Shown here: piece after piece, positions 1 through 6,345 of the stretch
How positions within the stretch are numbered: position 1 is the first letter of the stretch
Layout: each line of letters begins with the position of its first letter
Translations under genes and position numbers: made by a program
The notes under the pieces: model-generated
Told to the model about the DNA's origin: nothing
Seen by the model: only the letters and a program-made list of their open reading frames with translations
Database searches by the model: none
Source of the DNA: CAYGZA01 sp964354135
Lineage (GTDB): Bacteria > Planctomycetota > Planctomycetia > Pirellulales > Thermoguttaceae
Assembly (NCBI GenBank): GCA_964354135.1
Contig: CAYGZA010000194.1
Coordinates: 1-12,769 of the forward strand
Direction: 5' to 3'
DNA length: 12,769 nt

Positions 1-45
1 CGTCAGCGAGGACTCGTTTTTTGTCAAGACTAACTTAGTGCCATT

Positions 46-59
46 GCCTACCGCCTACT
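46..59. repeat. Short heptamer repeat upstream of ribE
   Basis: Two copies of a GCCTACY heptamer (GCCTACC then GCCTACT) lie back to back just before the ribE start codon. They occupy the place where a Shine-Dalgarno sequence would be, and no purine-rich ribosome binding site is visible there. From memory, similar tandem GCCTAC runs occur between genes in planctomycete genomes; this was not checked. Its role is unknown. Confidence 0.4.
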
Positions 60-65
60 GCTCCT

Positions 66-665
66 ATGTTTTCCGGAATCGTCGAAGCCCGAGGGGCCGT
101 TGCTGAAATCCGTTCCGAGCCGCCCGGCTGCCGGCTCGTCATCCGCGAGCCGAAGATCGCGGCCCAGACCAAAGTGGCCGACAGCATCTCCGTGAACGGC
201 TGCTGCCTCACCGTCGTCGCGGCCGACGCCGAGACCATGGCCTTCCAGGCCGGGCCGGAAACCCTTGCCCGCACCAACCTCGGCGACCTGAAACCCGGCA
301 GCCCGGTCAACCTGGAGCGGGCCTTGGCCGTGGGCGACCGGCTGGGCGGGCACTTCGTCAGCGGGCACGTCGACGCCGTGGGCACGCTCCTGTCGCGCGA
401 CGACCACGGTGACTGGTCCTTCTTCTGGTTCCAGCTCCCGCGGCGGCTCAGCCGGCAGATGGCCTCCAAGGGCTCGATCGCCGTGGACGGCGTGAGCCTG
501 ACCATCGTCGACAGCGAGCCCGAGCAGTTCAGCGTGGCCTTGATCCCCTACACGCTGGCCGTGACTACCCTCGGCCCGCTCCAGGTCGGCGACAAGGTGA
601 ACCTCGAGACCGACCTCCTCGCCAAGTACGTCGAGCGGCTGGTCGAATCGCGGAGCTGGGCGTGA
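66..665 (+). CDS. ribE: Riboflavin synthase, alpha chain
   Basis: Catalyses dismutation of two 6,7-dimethyl-8-ribityllumazine molecules to riboflavin plus a pyrimidinedione, the last step of riboflavin synthesis in the cytoplasm. The 199-residue protein starts with the family signature MFSGIVE and has the expected internal duplication of two lumazine-binding barrels. Barrel 1 (about 1-96) carries SVNGCCLTV at 42-50; barrel 2 (about 97-187) carries AVDGVSLTI at 139-147. The linker GDRLGGHFVSGHVD (90-103) and the LIPYTL...TTL segment (159-169) are also typical, and a C-terminal helix (about 186-196) would serve trimerisation. Length is close to the family norm. The start is fixed by the conserved MFSGIV, although no clear Shine-Dalgarno precedes it. 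rsmA follows 75 bases downstream on the same strand, so they may share a transcript. No other riboflavin genes are in the window. Confidence 0.96.
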   Translation: MFSGIVEARGAVAEIRSEPPGCRLVIREPKIAAQTKVADSISVNGCCLTVVAADAETMAFQAGPETLARTNLGDLKPGSPVNLERALAVGDRLGGHFVSGHVDAVGTLLSRDDHGDWSFFWFQLPRRLSRQMASKGSIAVDGVSLTIVDSEPEQFSVALIPYTLAVTTLGPLQVGDKVNLETDLLAKYVERLVESRSWA

Positions 666-700
666 ACGTGGAAATCGCCAAGCCGACGAAGGGCCGCTCG

Positions 701-728
701 CCGCTGATAGCCGACCGCTGAAAGCCGA
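701..728. repeat. 14-base tandem repeat between ribE and rsmA
   Basis: Two adjacent 14-mers, CCGCTGATAGCCGA (701-714) and CCGCTGAAAGCCGA (715-728), differ at one base and are followed by a partial TAGCTCC. They fill most of the spacer before the rsmA start. GCTGATAGCC-type tandem units are remembered as common in planctomycete intergenic DNA, unverified here. Confidence 0.55.
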
Positions 729-740
729 TAGCTCCACCCC

Positions 741-1655
741 ATGTCCACCGGTTCCTCCTCGAATCAGACGCTCTCGTTTCTCTTGCGGCGCTTTTCCGAG
801 GCGGGCATCCGGCCGCGGACCAAGCTGGGCCAGAACTTCCTCACCGACCTGAACCTCGTGCGGCTGCTGGTGCGGGCGGCCGACTTGGGACCCGACGACG
901 TGGTCCTGGAAGTCGGCACGGGCACCGGCTCGCTCACGGCCCTGATGGCCCCGCAGGTCGCCGCCGTCGTGACGGTGGAGATCGATCGCCTGTTGTTCCA
1001 ACTGGCCTCCGAGGAGCTTCACGGCCTGGCCAACGTGCGGATGCTCCGGCTCGACGCCCTGGCCAACAAGAACCGCCTCGACCCGGCGGTCTTGGAGGCG
1101 GTGAACGCTGAACTGGCCAAGGGCCCCGACCGCCGGTTCAAGCTGGTGGCCAATCTCCCGTTCCAGGTGGCCACGCCGATCGTGTCCAATCTCTTGGCCC
1201 TCGACGCCCCGCCCCGCTCGATGACGGTCACGATCCAGAAGGAGCTGGCCGATCGGTTGAGCGCCCGGCCCTCCACGAAAGATTACGGGGCCTTGAGCAT
1301 TTGGGTGCAGAGCCAGTGCCGGGTGGAGTTGGTCCGAGTGATGCCGCCATCGGCGTTCTGGCCCCGCCCGAAGGTCCACTCCGCGATCATCCAGTTGCGG
1401 CTGGACGACGCGCTCCGCGGCCGGATTGCCGACCGCCGGTTTTTCCACGAGTTCGTCCGTGCGATCTTCACGCACCGCCGCAAGCTCCTCCGCTCCGGTT
1501 TGATCTGCGCCTTCAAGGACCGGCTCGAGAAGCCGGACGTGGACCGCATCCTCGCCGCCCAGGGATTGGACGGCCATCGCCGGGCAGAAGAGCTGGACGT
1601 CGGCACCATGCTCGCCCTGGCCGAAGCCGTCCGCGCCGAGCTCCGCGCGCCCTAG
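741..1655 (+). CDS. rsmA: 16S rRNA (adenine(1518)-N6/adenine(1519)-N6)-dimethyltransferase
   Basis: RsmA (KsgA) uses S-adenosylmethionine to dimethylate two adjacent adenines near the 3' end of 16S rRNA, a late small-subunit maturation step in the cytoplasm. The 304-residue protein has the family order of motifs: LGQNFL at 29-34, the SAM-binding glycine loop EVGTGTG at 57-63, the acidic ribose-binding VEID at 79-82, and the catalytic motif IV as NLPF at 138-141 followed by the usual P at 146 (NLPY in most members, so Y to F is a mild variant). The segment FWPRPKVHSAII and the C-terminal basic helical domain with RRKLLR are also typical. It is somewhat longer than the E. coli protein because of an N-terminal extension of about 20 residues and an insert after motif III. 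The ATG follows the tandem repeat directly and lacks a good Shine-Dalgarno, so a slightly later start cannot be excluded. Confidence 0.95.
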   Translation: MSTGSSSNQTLSFLLRRFSEAGIRPRTKLGQNFLTDLNLVRLLVRAADLGPDDVVLEVGTGTGSLTALMAPQVAAVVTVEIDRLLFQLASEELHGLANVRMLRLDALANKNRLDPAVLEAVNAELAKGPDRRFKLVANLPFQVATPIVSNLLALDAPPRSMTVTIQKELADRLSARPSTKDYGALSIWVQSQCRVELVRVMPPSAFWPRPKVHSAIIQLRLDDALRGRIADRRFFHEFVRAIFTHRRKLLRSGLICAFKDRLEKPDVDRILAAQGLDGHRRAEELDVGTMLALAEAVRAELRAP

Positions 1656-1787
1656 GCCGGGCTTGCGGTCCGGCCGCGCGGTCCAGGTCGGGGCTCTCAC
1701 CCGGATTGACGATCGGGCAAATCACGGCCCAGTCCTTCCAAGGAGCGTCGCGCGATCCCGCCGACCGTTTCTCGCTTTGCCCCGCGA

Positions 1788-1816
1788 TTGACGCCCGCTT
1801 CGATTCTACCTACACT
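1788..1816 (+). promoter_or_regulatory. Sigma70-type promoter for the 75-residue gene
   Basis: TTGACG (1788-1793) and TACACT (1811-1816) are separated by exactly 17 bases. The start codon at 1840 is 24 bases beyond the -10 box, leaving a short leader that contains AAGGAG (1825-1830), 9 bases before the ATG. This fits a dedicated promoter in the 184-base gap after rsmA. Nothing else was recognised in that gap. Confidence 0.6.
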
Positions 1817-1839
1817 AGGGGGCCAAGGAGAGAATCGCC

Positions 1840-2067
1840 ATGCAGTTCATCGAGATGTCGGGCAGGCAGTTGCTCCGTCTGGCCATAGACACCGGCCCCA
1901 GCCCTGAGGAGCTGGCCGAGATCGGCGTGACCGACGACAGCATCGTCCGCGTCAACCGCCAGGGGGACATCGAGCTCCGCCGCGACGACCGGTGGGACGT
2001 GATCGGCGGGTTGTTGGGCGACTTCGAGGCCCGCGTCAAGCACGAAACCGGCCTGGACTGGGTGTGA
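1840..2067 (+). CDS. Small conserved-looking protein of unknown function (75 aa)
   Basis: The gene encodes an acidic, soluble 75-residue protein with no signal peptide or membrane segment. The translated pattern GVTDDSIVRVNRQGDIELRR, then WDVIGGLLGDFEARVK and TGLDW at the C-terminus, looks like a compact alpha/beta protein. I recall similar small proteins in planctomycete genomes without an assigned function, but I cannot place it in a named family. Coding status is well supported: AAGGAG sits 9 bases upstream of the ATG, and a sigma70-type promoter lies 24 bases upstream. It ends 52 bases before the FG-GAP gene, which may or may not be co-transcribed. Confidence 0.8.
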   Translation: MQFIEMSGRQLLRLAIDTGPSPEELAEIGVTDDSIVRVNRQGDIELRRDDRWDVIGGLLGDFEARVKHETGLDWV

Positions 2068-2104
2068 ATGGCCTTGCGCGATCCACGGAAATCCGGCGTG
2101 CTTA

Positions 2105-2186
2105 GGAGGTCGGGAGTCTTTGTCTGCCTCGGTGATGGGACCTTGGTGCGGCATGGAACCTGTGACAAACAGAGACTCCCGACTCC
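2105..2186. repeat. Imperfect inverted repeat over the FG-GAP gene start
   Basis: Arm 1 (2105-2126) and arm 2 (2166-2186) are inverted copies that share the core TCGGGAGTCT and then TGT and TG. There is one bulged base and two differences (T/C and C/T), and the loop is 39 bases. The arms include the only strong Shine-Dalgarno (AGGAGGT, 2104-2110) and the codons for residues 15-22 of the longest reading of the downstream protein. It could fold as a long RNA hairpin or be a small mobile repeat that landed at the gene start. Confidence 0.6.
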
Positions 2187-3343
2187 TTTTCGCCCTCTGG
2201 ATTGCCGCTGCCCTGGCCTGGGCAACGCTCGATACCTCTTTTGGAGCGACGCCCACCTGGACGTATCTCTCCAGCGCCGGCGGCAATCTGCCGCCGCCCA
2301 ACGCCGGCCACGAGCAGACCGCCTGCCTCGTGTTGGACGTCGACAAGGACGGCCTCGACGATTTCGTCATCACCGAGCGGACCCAGGGACCGTCGGTCGT
2401 CTGGTACAAGTACCGGGGAAACCACCGCTGGGCGAGGCTCGTGATCGAGAAGGAGCCGCTGCACATCGAGGCCGGCGGCGACTTCCTGGACGTCGACGGC
2501 GACGGCGATCCGGACGTGGTCTTCGCCGGGGACTGGAAATCCGACGGCGTCTGGTGGTGGGAAAACCCCTATCCCGACTACAAGCCGGAGGTGCCCTGGA
2601 AGCGGCACACAATAAAATCGGGCGACGGGGCCCGGCACCAGCACGACAGCCGCTTCGGCGATTTCGACGGCGACGGCCGCCCCGAGCTGGCGTGGTGGAG
2701 CCAGACTGCCAGGAAGCTCTTCGTCGCTGAGATCCCGCAAGACCCCCGCGCGGCCCGGAGCTGGCACTACGAACCGATCTTCTCCTACTCGGGCAACACC
2801 GGCCACGAGGGCCTCGACGTGGCCGACATCAACCTCGACGGCAAGCCGGACATCGTCGGCGCCGGCTACTGGTTCGAGCACCAGGGCGGCACGAAGTTCG
2901 CGGCCCACAAGATCGTCGATCGCCCCTTCACGCGCACGGCGGTCGGGCAGCTTGTGCCCGGCGGCAGGCCCGAGGTGGTGATCAGCCCCGGCGAGTCCGC
3001 CGGCCCCGTGGACTGGTACCAGTGGGACGGCAAGGCGTGGGTTGCCCACCGCCTGCTGGATCGCGTCGTCAACGGCCATGCCCTGCAGATCCGCGACGTC
3101 GACCGCGACGGGCACCTGGACGTCTTCCTGGGCGAGATGGGCAAGCCCGGCGCCGGCCCCGACTGCAAGACGCGGATCTTCTGGGGCGATGGCACCGGCA
3201 AGTTCACCGAAGAAGTGATCGCCGTGGGCCACGCCAACCACGAATCCAAGCTCGGCGATCTCGACGGCAACGGCAAGCTGGATATCGTGGGAAAACCCTA
3301 CAGCTTCCAGACCCCGATCCTGCACCTCTGGCTCCAACGGTAG
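2120..3343 (+). CDS. Secreted FG-GAP/VCBS repeat beta-propeller protein
   Basis: A predicted exported beta-propeller with six calcium-type DxDxDG loops, counted from the first possible start: DVDKDG 73-78, DVDGDG 124-129, DFDGDG 181-186, DINLDG 236-241, DVDRDG 326-331 and DLDGNG 380-385. Most are followed by (L/P)D(I/V/F), as expected for FG-GAP/VCBS blades. Family knowledge: such propellers bind ligands or partner proteins outside the cytoplasm; the partner here is unknown. The N-terminus has a basic segment then a hydrophobic stretch (LLFALWIAAALAWA), consistent with a signal peptide. Start choice is open: TTG at 2120 lies 9 bases after a perfect AGGAGGT, while ATG at 2135, ATG at 2153 and GTG at 2162 give a more normal signal-peptide length but no good Shine-Dalgarno. 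I list the TTG form. The inverted repeat over this region complicates the choice. Confidence 0.9.
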   Translation: MSASVMGPWCGMEPVTNRDSRLLFALWIAAALAWATLDTSFGATPTWTYLSSAGGNLPPPNAGHEQTACLVLDVDKDGLDDFVITERTQGPSVVWYKYRGNHRWARLVIEKEPLHIEAGGDFLDVDGDGDPDVVFAGDWKSDGVWWWENPYPDYKPEVPWKRHTIKSGDGARHQHDSRFGDFDGDGRPELAWWSQTARKLFVAEIPQDPRAARSWHYEPIFSYSGNTGHEGLDVADINLDGKPDIVGAGYWFEHQGGTKFAAHKIVDRPFTRTAVGQLVPGGRPEVVISPGESAGPVDWYQWDGKAWVAHRLLDRVVNGHALQIRDVDRDGHLDVFLGEMGKPGAGPDCKTRIFWGDGTGKFTEEVIAVGHANHESKLGDLDGNGKLDIVGKPYSFQTPILHLWLQR

Positions 3344-3417
3344 GGTGAGATGCCGAAGGAAAGGAACCCGCCATAGTAGTGGCAAGCGAATCCCCCGAAA
3401 ACCTTGAGATGGGCTAG

Positions 3418-3445
3418 TTGACATGTCACCGTCACCGGTTACACT
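3418..3445 (+). promoter_or_regulatory. Sigma70-type promoter upstream of the large secreted protein
   Basis: A consensus -35 box TTGACA (3418-3423) is followed after 16 bases by TACACT (3440-3445), the same -10 hexamer as the promoter at 1811. The implied leader to the probable start at 3678 is about 225 bases, long enough to hold regulatory structure such as the 3521-3543 hairpin. Confidence 0.55.
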
Positions 3446-3520
3446 GACGGCATCTGCGATGCTCTTCACCCCTTGACGTTCTGAATCGCACGGAAATCTC
3501 CATAACCCAGGCTGCCGACA

Positions 3521-3543
3521 GTTCTCCGTTTTGCAGGGAGAAC
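3521..3543 (+). promoter_or_regulatory. Hairpin that could mask a ribosome binding site
   Basis: GTTCTCC (3521-3527) and GGAGAAC (3537-3543) form a perfect 7-bp stem with a 9-base loop. The 3' arm includes GGGAG (3536-3540), the only Shine-Dalgarno for an ATG at 3548. In a transcript from the promoter at 3418 it could control initiation of the 46-residue frame. It has no T-tract, so it is not an obvious terminator. Confidence 0.3.
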
Positions 3544-3547
3544 GATC

Positions 3548-3688
3548 ATGGCTGAGTCGGGAAACAACGGGCGACAAGCACCATCGCTTGAAGGTGCGGG
3601 CGCTTGGTTCTGTTCCAGGTCTACGTTGTGGCCGTTCGGCCCAGGTTCTTTCGTGCTCATAGAGGGGAGGACATGTGATGTCTCGTAG
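3548..3688 (+). CDS. Possible 46-residue leader peptide (doubtful)
   Basis: The ATG has GGGAG 7 bases upstream and the frame runs 46 codons to a TAG. It overlaps the probable start of the next gene (3678) by 11 bases, as a translationally coupled leader would. The translated product (MAESGNNGRQAPSLEGAG...) matches nothing I know, has no signal peptide, and could be chance. Its ribosome binding site lies in the 3521-3543 hairpin. Confidence 0.2.
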   Translation: MAESGNNGRQAPSLEGAGAWFCSRSTLWPFGPGSFVLIEGRTCDVS

Positions 3689-3780
3689 AAATCTCCGGAA
3701 TCGCGGGGGGGGGGCGTGTAACTCGTAGGACGCAAAGAGCGACGTGCTCGCGATGGCGCCGCCTCGTAGGCCCCGAGCCC
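3678..3780 (+). pseudogene. Frameshifted native 5' end of the large secreted protein (G10 tract)
   Basis: ATG 3678 has GGGGAGG (3664-3670) 7 bases upstream, a much better start than ATG 3781, which has no Shine-Dalgarno. From 3678 the frame reads MSRRNLRNRGGG and then stops at 3726, after passing through ten G (3705-3714). Removing one G joins it to the downstream frame as GGGRVTRRTQRATCSRWRR...PEPMELRAAPGGG. That is an Arg-rich stretch leading into an LEPLEPR-like motif, as in the planctomycete Planc_extracel N-terminus. The downstream frame is open back to the TGA at 3676 but contains no ATG, GTG or TTG before 3781. The tract may be an assembly or sequencing error, a true inactivating mutation, or a phase-variation switch. 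Confidence 0.7.
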
Positions 3781-6345
3781 ATGGAGCTCCGGGCGGCCCC
3801 GGGCGGGGGCGTCTTGGAGTTGCTGTTTGCCGCGCCGTTTGTTGAGCCGGTTTTCGGCTCCTACTGGGCCGACAGCGACGCGCTGGGGACCGACTCGTTG
3901 CCTGGGCTGACTGCCCGGCGCAAAGATCGCCTCGGGGCCCTGGCCCAATTGGACCCGGAAAGCGAAGCCCTGGCGATGGTCCTTGGGCAGTTACGGGCGG
4001 TCTTGGACACTTCGGCAGCGGACAAAGCGGGCGCGGAGGAGTACGTGGAGGTCGCGCGGACCCGGATCACGGGCGTGGCCGACGCCTTGGCCGACCCCGC
4101 GGGCGCGGACCTCGGCTCGCGCGGGTTTCTGAGCGACCTGTGGTGGGTGGACGAGTTGTTCACGTCGCTCGCATTTGCCGGGCGGTCCGGGGGCCGGGGC
4201 GGGGCCGCGAACTTCGCCCCGGTGGCCGGTGGGGATTCCTTCTCGATCGCGACCAACACAGCCCTCGCGGTCGATGGCTCGGGCGTGCTGGCCAACGACT
4301 TCGACCCCAACGGGCGGGCCCTGTCGGTCTCGGTCGTGAGCCCCCCGGCGCACGCGGCATCGTTTGAGTTCTACGCCGACGGCTCGTTCAGCTACCAGCC
4401 CGAGGCCGACTACGTGGGCCCGGACCAATTCGTCTATCGCGCCAGCGACGGCCAATTCACGGATGACGGGACCGTTTCGCTCCTCTTGACGAACCAGCCG
4501 CCCGTGGCCCGCGACGACGGAGCCTACTCGGCCAAGGGGCAAACCGTGTCCGTCTATGTGCTGGCGAATGATTATGACCCTGACGGCAACTATCCGCTCA
4601 CGGTGACGGCGGTCACGCAGCCGGCCCACGGCACGGCGGGGTACACCAGCAACACCGTGACGTACGCGCCGAATCCCGACTTCGTCTCCGGGAGCGACAG
4701 CTTCCAGTACACGGTGCGCGACAGCCTGGGGGCCTCCTCCCAGGGGTTGGTGACGATCAACATGCTCCAGGTGACCGGTTTCGCCCTGGACCGGCAGCTC
4801 CTGGACTATAGTTGGACGCCCGTCGCGGACAACGAGGTCACCTGGCTCTCCGACACGCTTCGCTGGACCGCGCAGTACAGCCCGCGCAATCCGCCTACCG
4901 CGACCTCCAGCGAGTGGCGCTACAAGCCGTGGGCCCAGCGCGACAACCCGGCGTATCCGTGGTCGATGTTCATGGTGGTTAGCGGGGACGGCCCGGCGTT
5001 GGGGCATCCCGGCGCCGGTGAGTGGGCGATCTCGCCGAAGGTGAACTTCTACAACTTCGCGTACCAGACCGGCTTCTTCGCCCAACTGACGCCCGCCAAG
5101 TGGCGCCTCGACGCGCAGATCACGAGCATCGAGTGGAAGACGCACTCCGACTCGCAGTATGCCGGGGAACTCGTTTCCCAGATGGGTATGCGGTTGTACC
5201 CGGACGCTCCGCAGCCGGGCCAGTCGGCACACCCCCGCGTCGACGTGCTGGTGAAGGTCCAACCCCAGATGGCGGGGATACCGATCTGCGTCTATTGGTA
5301 CGACGTGGACGATCCGGACCACGACGGGCCCATCGACACGGACCCGAACTACGGAGGCTGGCAAGGCATCAACCCCGCGGACAACAAGACCACGACGGGG
5401 TACGGCCCGACACACTTCTTGGAGGGAGCCCCGATCACCGATGCCAACGGGGAGGTTCGCGGCAAGTTGGACGTGGGATCGATCCAGCCGGGGAACAACT
5501 TCCGCGTGGCCGCGGGCGGGCGTGAGGACGAGATGAACCTCGTCAAGCCGTTGAGCCACGACGCGGCGGGGCAACTCTGGTTTGACCGGAACGACAACGG
5601 CTACTACGAGCCGGGCAACGCGGAGTCGATCCTAAACGAACAAACCGGCGGCATGGCCGCCTTCCGCGTCACGCCCAAGCTGACCCTCTGGCGCAAGCTG
5701 CACATCGAGCGCGACTCGATGGGCGCAGAACCCCCAGGCTACCCGTTCCCAACAAATGACCTGCTCCGCGGCGATGTCCCGAACCCGAACCTGAGCGACC
5801 TGCAACTGGCTTTTGGCGAGGCGTACATCCAGGTTGTCCTCGGCACACAGTACGACAACAGCCAGACGCCCTGGCGACATGACTTTGCCAGCTTGGGGGA
5901 CATGAACGACTACATGGTAGGCGCAAATGGCGAGCGGGGCACTCGGAACCACGAAAGCGCGGCCTACTGGACCGCGTATGTCATTGGCGTGTATGAGGCT
6001 TTTGAGCCTGACCATCTCGACAATGACCCTGACAGCGAAGTCGCGTCAACCGGCCTGACGGCAAGCGCGGAGCCCGAGTGGAGCGCGATACCCATGGAAA
6101 TCATCCGCGATGTCGCAGCACAACACGGATGGACGCCGGCGCAGACTGCGGCACTCCAGAGGTCGGTCGTCGTCCACGAAATCGGGCACCAGTTTGAACT
6201 TGGCGATGACTATAACGGAAATCACACGCACGTCATGTGCAGTTACCGTACCGACGTACCAGGTGAACGCGACCAGTACCTCGATCCAATTTCGTTTCGA
6301 GAGTCCGACTTGGGAAAGATTCGCGAGGAGACGATCTCTGTATGA
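3781..6345 (+). CDS. Large secreted protein: two cadherin-like domains and a metzincin-like C-terminal protease domain
   Basis: 854 residues from ATG 3781; the true start is probably 3678 (see the frameshift entry). Residues 1-25 continue a Planc_extracel-like export region (MELRAAPGGGVLELLFAAP). Residues about 145-236 and 239-330 are two cadherin-like/VCBS-type domains, each with VLANDxDPxG (169-178, 260-269) and a D(Q/S)FxYxxxD segment. Residues about 331-640 are of unknown fold; 505-585 (YDVDD...GPIDT...QPGNNFRVAAGG) resemble a beta domain recurring in planctomycete surface proteins. The C-terminal part carries HEIGHQFELGD at 799-809, an HExxH zinc site with Asp at the third-ligand position, and a possible Met-turn methionine at 819 (HVMCSY). 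Protease activity is therefore inferred. The canonical metzincin Gly after the second His is Glu806, with Gly at 808. The stop overlaps the next start as ATGA. Confidence 0.85.
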   Translation: MELRAAPGGGVLELLFAAPFVEPVFGSYWADSDALGTDSLPGLTARRKDRLGALAQLDPESEALAMVLGQLRAVLDTSAADKAGAEEYVEVARTRITGVADALADPAGADLGSRGFLSDLWWVDELFTSLAFAGRSGGRGGAANFAPVAGGDSFSIATNTALAVDGSGVLANDFDPNGRALSVSVVSPPAHAASFEFYADGSFSYQPEADYVGPDQFVYRASDGQFTDDGTVSLLLTNQPPVARDDGAYSAKGQTVSVYVLANDYDPDGNYPLTVTAVTQPAHGTAGYTSNTVTYAPNPDFVSGSDSFQYTVRDSLGASSQGLVTINMLQVTGFALDRQLLDYSWTPVADNEVTWLSDTLRWTAQYSPRNPPTATSSEWRYKPWAQRDNPAYPWSMFMVVSGDGPALGHPGAGEWAISPKVNFYNFAYQTGFFAQLTPAKWRLDAQITSIEWKTHSDSQYAGELVSQMGMRLYPDAPQPGQSAHPRVDVLVKVQPQMAGIPICVYWYDVDDPDHDGPIDTDPNYGGWQGINPADNKTTTGYGPTHFLEGAPITDANGEVRGKLDVGSIQPGNNFRVAAGGREDEMNLVKPLSHDAAGQLWFDRNDNGYYEPGNAESILNEQTGGMAAFRVTPKLTLWRKLHIERDSMGAEPPGYPFPTNDLLRGDVPNPNLSDLQLAFGEAYIQVVLGTQYDNSQTPWRHDFASLGDMNDYMVGANGERGTRNHESAAYWTAYVIGVYEAFEPDHLDNDPDSEVASTGLTASAEPEWSAIPMEIIRDVAAQHGWTPAQTAALQRSVVVHEIGHQFELGDDYNGNHTHVMCSYRTDVPGERDQYLDPISFRESDLGKIREETISV

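Larger units (their letters stand above)
3344..3677. other. 334-base gap upstream of the cadherin-like gene
   Basis: This stretch has no confident gene. It contains the promoter at 3418-3445, a 7-bp hairpin at 3521-3543 and a doubtful 46-residue frame starting at 3548. No rho-independent terminator was seen just after the FG-GAP gene. A second TTGACG at 3473-3478 has no -10 box at a normal distance. Confidence 0.6.

Noticed and set aside
1..65. Promoter for ribE from TTGTCA at 21-26
   Set aside because: No credible -10 hexamer lies 16-18 bases downstream, and the window starts too close to judge.
701..728. CRISPR-like repeat
   Set aside because: Only two directly adjacent 14-mers with no spacer between them.
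48..1700. Long minus-strand frame opposite ribE and rsmA
   Set aside because: It is the mirror of two clearly recognised genes in GC-rich DNA; the translation is Arg/Gly/Ala/Val/His-rich without domains.
2072..2119. Separate promoter just before the FG-GAP gene
   Set aside because: No -35/-10 pair with acceptable spacing could be found in the 52-base spacer.
2068..2730. 220-residue plus-strand frame starting right after the 75-residue gene
   Set aside because: Arg/Pro-rich out-of-frame reading of the FG-GAP gene with no ribosome binding site.
2102..3577. 491-residue minus-strand frame opposite the FG-GAP gene
   Set aside because: The plus strand carries six DxDxDG calcium loops in the right order; the minus frame is a repetitive shadow of those codons.
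3991..5574. 527-residue minus-strand frame inside the large secreted protein
   Set aside because: Val/Arg/Gly-rich shadow with no recognisable motif, opposite well-defined cadherin-like domains.
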